Shown here: positions 62,057-64,000 of the stretch, one piece after another
How the letters are laid out: the number at the start of each line of letters is the position of its first letter
Position numbering within the stretch: the first letter of the stretch is position 1
NCBI GenBank assembly: GCA_003480165.1
Contig: QUIQ01000002.1
Coordinates: forward strand, 1 to 64,000
DNA length: 64,000 bases
Direction: 5' to 3'
From: Firmicutes bacterium AM41-11
GTDB lineage: Bacteria > Bacillota_I > Bacilli_A > Erysipelotrichales > Erysipelotrichaceae
Made by a program: the position numbers and the translations under genes
The notes under the pieces: model-generated
What the model was told of the DNA's origin: nothing
Seen by the model: only the letters and a program-made list of their open reading frames with translations
The model's database searches: none

Positions 62057-62926
62057 TTAGATTTCTTTTCCAGTTAATAAATGATACGCTTCTTTGTATT
62101 TTGCAATGGTTTTATCAATAATCTCTTGCGGTAAATTGTAGTCGCTATCAGGATTGGCTTTTAACCAGTCACGGACAAATTGTTTGTCAAAAGACGGTTG
62201 GCTTTGTCCAGGTTTATAGCCATCTAATGGCCAGAAGCGTGAACTATCAGGAGTCAACATTTCATCGGCTAAGACAACGTTTCCGTTTTCATCAAGACCA
62301 AACTCAAACTTGGTATCCGCAATGATAATTCCACGACTTAGGGCATAATCCGCACAAGCTTTATAAAGTGCAAGCGTTGCCTCTTTGATCTTCGTTGCAT
62401 ATTCTTGCCCATGACCAGGGAATTGTTTCTCTAAGACATCAATACTCTTTTCAAAGCTGATGTTCTCATCGTGGTCCCCGATTTCGGCCTTGGTACTTGG
62501 GGTGTAGATTGGTTCAGGTAATTTATCGCATTCCTGTAAACCTTGGGGTAATTGAATTCCACAAACGGTTCCATCTTTTTGATAACTTGCCCATCCACTT
62601 CCGGTAATATAGCCACGTACAATGCATTCGATTGGAAGCATTTCGAGTTTCTTTACCAACATCGAATTTCCAATAAATTGTTCTTGTTGGAAAAATTCAG
62701 GCATGTCTTTGTTGTCAACAGAAATCATATGATTTGGTACGATATCTTTTGTGTAGTCAAACCAAAATTTTGACATCTGTGTTAAAACGGTTCCTTTTTT
62801 CGTTACCTTGTTTTTCAAAATCACATCAAAGGCACTAATACGATCGGTAGCGACCATAATTAATGAGTCTTTGTTGTCGTAAATCTCACGAACTTTTCCT
62901 TCTTTCATAGGTTTAAATTCTTGCAT
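62057..62926 (-). CDS. purC: Phosphoribosylaminoimidazole-succinocarboxamide synthase
   Basis: 289 residues, the longer (fungal/Bacteroides-like) SAICAR synthase type. KEGKVREIYD, ATDRISAFDVILKNKVTKKG (in parts), ECIVRGYITGSGWASYQ, IADTKFEFGLDE, DEMLTPDSSRFWP. It joins aspartate to CAIR in purine synthesis. It stands alone rather than in a pur operon. GGAGGATAAC precedes the ATG. Divergent from the PuuR-like gene. Confidence 0.94.
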   Translation of the reverse strand: MQEFKPMKEGKVREIYDNKDSLIMVATDRISAFDVILKNKVTKKGTVLTQMSKFWFDYTKDIVPNHMISVDNKDMPEFFQQEQFIGNSMLVKKLEMLPIECIVRGYITGSGWASYQKDGTVCGIQLPQGLQECDKLPEPIYTPSTKAEIGDHDENISFEKSIDVLEKQFPGHGQEYATKIKEATLALYKACADYALSRGIIIADTKFEFGLDENGNVVLADEMLTPDSSRFWPLDGYKPGQSQPSFDKQFVRDWLKANPDSDYNLPQEIIDKTIAKYKEAYHLLTGKEI

Positions 62927-63025
62927 GATGTTATCCTCCTAGCACGAAATAATCATAGCGAAATCAACGCAAAAAAGCTATAAAAAATTCGTTGAAAATT
63001 TTACGCAAATTTTAGCCAAAAAAGC

Positions 63026-63054
63026 TTGTTTGAATATCTATGATAAGCTATAAT
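63026..63054 (+). promoter_or_regulatory. Promoter of the PuuR-like/pot operon
   Basis: TTGTTT (63026-63031), 17-bp spacer, TATAAT (63049-63054). Confidence 0.7.
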
Positions 63055-63062
63055 GAATCAGC

Positions 63063-63078
63063 GTTTAATTAACTAAAC
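63063..63078 (+). promoter_or_regulatory. Possible operator downstream of the pot promoter
   Basis: GTTTA-ATTAAC-TAAAC, an inverted repeat with five-base perfect arms, just after the -10 box and before the regulator gene. It may be the regulator's own site. Confidence 0.35.
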
Positions 63079-63112
63079 AAAAAGTTTCTTTAATAAAACA
63101 AGCGAGGCAGAT

Positions 63113-63646
63113 ATGGAGATTGGTGAGAAATTAAAAGAATTACGCTTAAAAAAAGATTTAACCTTGTCTGAGCTGGCCAGCCGTTCGGAAGTAACCAAAG
63201 GTTTTCTATCCCAGTTGGAAAGGGATCTGACAAGCCCGAATGTTTCGACATTAGAAAATATTCTGGAAGCTTTAGGTACAAATCTACAAGACTTTTTTTC
63301 GGAACAACCCGAAGAACAAATTGTTTTTGGCAAAGACGATTTCTTTGTGGATGAAAGGGACTATGCCCAAGTGCAATGGATTGTCCCCAATGCCCAAAAG
63401 AATCAAATGGAGCCCCTGCTTTTAACCCTCCATCCCCATCAGAAAACCCAAGTTGTGGAAAGCCATGGAGGCCAGGAATTCGGCTATGTTCTAAAAGGGC
63501 GAATCCGCTTAGTTTGTGGCAGTCAAAGCTATCTTGTAAAAGCTAAAGAAACCTTTTATTTATCGCGTGCCAAAACGCACTATTTAGAAAATTGTACGCA
63601 ACAAGAAGCCGTTGTGCTATGGGTATCAAATCCACCCGTTTTTTAG
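63113..63646 (+). CDS. XRE-cupin transcriptional regulator (PuuR-like)
   Basis: 177 residues. N-terminal HTH (LKELRLKKDLTLSELASRSEVTKGFLSQLERDLTSPNVSTLENI, in parts) and C-terminal cupin (VVESHGGQEFGYVLKGRIRLVCG, FYLSRAKTHYLEN). Regulators of this layout precede potABCD polyamine transporter genes in Bacillota; the cupin probably senses a polyamine. The stop TAG overlaps the ribosome site of potA, whose ATG is 9 bp away. Confidence 0.9.
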   Translation: MEIGEKLKELRLKKDLTLSELASRSEVTKGFLSQLERDLTSPNVSTLENILEALGTNLQDFFSEQPEEQIVFGKDDFFVDERDYAQVQWIVPNAQKNQMEPLLLTLHPHQKTQVVESHGGQEFGYVLKGRIRLVCGSQSYLVKAKETFYLSRAKTHYLENCTQQEAVVLWVSNPPVF

Positions 63647-63655
63647 GAGAGAAAT

Positions 63656-64000
63656 ATGGAAGAGAAGAAAAAGATTATTCAGTTTCGTCACATTGTGAAG
63701 AACTTTGAAGACCAAGTTGTATTAAAAGGCATCGATTTGGATATCTATGAAAATGAATTTGTCACCCTTTTGGGACCCAGTGGTTGTGGAAAAACGACCC
63801 TTTTGCGTATTTTAGCCGGGTTTCTCGAACCCAGCGAAGGAGAAGTCATCTTTAATGGCCAAGACATTAAAAGTCTTCCCCCTTATAAAAGAGAATTAAA
63901 TACCGTCTTTCAAAAATATGCCCTCTTTCCGCATATGAACGTCTATGACAACATTGCCTATGGATTGAAAATTCAAAAGATTTCTAAAGATATCATCGAT
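63656..64000 (+). CDS. potA: Spermidine/putrescine ABC transporter ATPase PotA, 3' partial
   Basis: 115 codons visible, open to the window end. It starts [17 protein letters not shown] at ATG 63656 behind TAGGAGAG. Walker [15 protein letters not shown] and the Q-loop [21 protein letters not shown] are typical of PotA. The preceding PuuR-like regulator strongly supports polyamine import. The rest of the operon lies beyond the window. Confidence 0.9.
   Translation, partial: MEEKKKIIQFRHIVKNFEDQVVLKGIDLDIYENEFVTLLGPSGCGKTTLLRILAGFLEPSEGEVIFNGQDIKSLPPYKRELNTVFQKYALFPHMNVYDNIAYGLKIQKISKDIID

Overview
The window looks like chromosomal DNA from a low-GC Gram-positive bacterium of the Bacillota, most plausibly an Erysipelotrichia-type gut or oral relative. 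This rests on strong Shine-Dalgarno sites, sigma-A promoters, U-tailed terminators, the tilS-hpt-ftsH-hslO-dus order, GlpP antitermination and a sortase-anchored surface protein. The genus cannot be fixed from sequence reading alone.

Layout. 1-7.8 kb: an M24-fold protein entering from the left edge, a two-helix membrane protein, glpP, a glycerol-3-phosphate oxidoreductase fused to a second FAD/NAD oxidoreductase, a DUF1667 protein and a wall-anchored surface protein. 7.8-10.2 kb: a reverse-strand amino-acid ABC importer. 10.2-17.6 kb: gpmI, tilS, hpt, ftsH, hslO, dus. 17.6-31.4 kb: mixed single genes (glycogen branching enzyme, methyltransferase, Abi_2 protein, tRNA-Ser, CDF transporter, hydrolase, NhaC antiporter, S66 peptidase, phosphatase, Fe-alcohol dehydrogenase). 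These are interleaved with gene fossils (DUF4143 and DUF234 ATPase pieces, and an Rpn-type nuclease gene split by an IS21-like fragment) and small RNA/sORF elements. 31.7-54.3 kb: a large capsule or exopolysaccharide locus. 54.6-64 kb: a lipoprotein, ispD with a diverged neighbour, a P-type ATPase, malQ, a Fic protein with an operator array, purC, and a PuuR-like regulator followed by potA, which runs off the right edge.

The capsule locus is a Wzx/Wzy-type system. It has a membrane 4,6-dehydratase, a PIG-L deacetylase, an initiating phosphoglycosyl transferase, a PLP decarboxylase paired with an ATP-grasp ligase, several glycosyltransferases, a polymerase, an acetyltransferase and a flippase. 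CapE-CapF-CapG enzymes for UDP-L-FucNAc follow, interrupted by a PglD-like acyltransferase. At the end are a uronate epimerase and a UDP-glucose dehydrogenase that would supply UDP-GlcA and UDP-GalA. A fused AAA-ATPase/DUF4435 gene resembling merged PARIS-type defence proteins sits inside the locus behind its own terminator. The central stretch (about 35-46 kb) is visibly more AT-rich than its flanks.

Most interesting observations: (1) a 10-bp tandem duplication of a ribosome binding site that abolished a stop codon and fused two glycerol-3-phosphate oxidoreductase genes; (2) two copies of an element made of a promoter, a 6-codon ORF and a terminator, flanking a methyltransferase, one of them lying just upstream of an Abi_2 (HEPN) gene; (3) several genes whose -10 box lies only 6-9 nt before the start codon, suggesting leaderless mRNAs; (4) a UDP-glucose dehydrogenase with an N-terminal XRE DNA-binding domain and a perfect 20-bp palindrome just upstream of it; (5) a 20-codon ORF whose ribosome binding site and start lie in a strong hairpin; (6) a repeated TGTCAAAA/TTTTGACA operator array ahead of a Fic gene.
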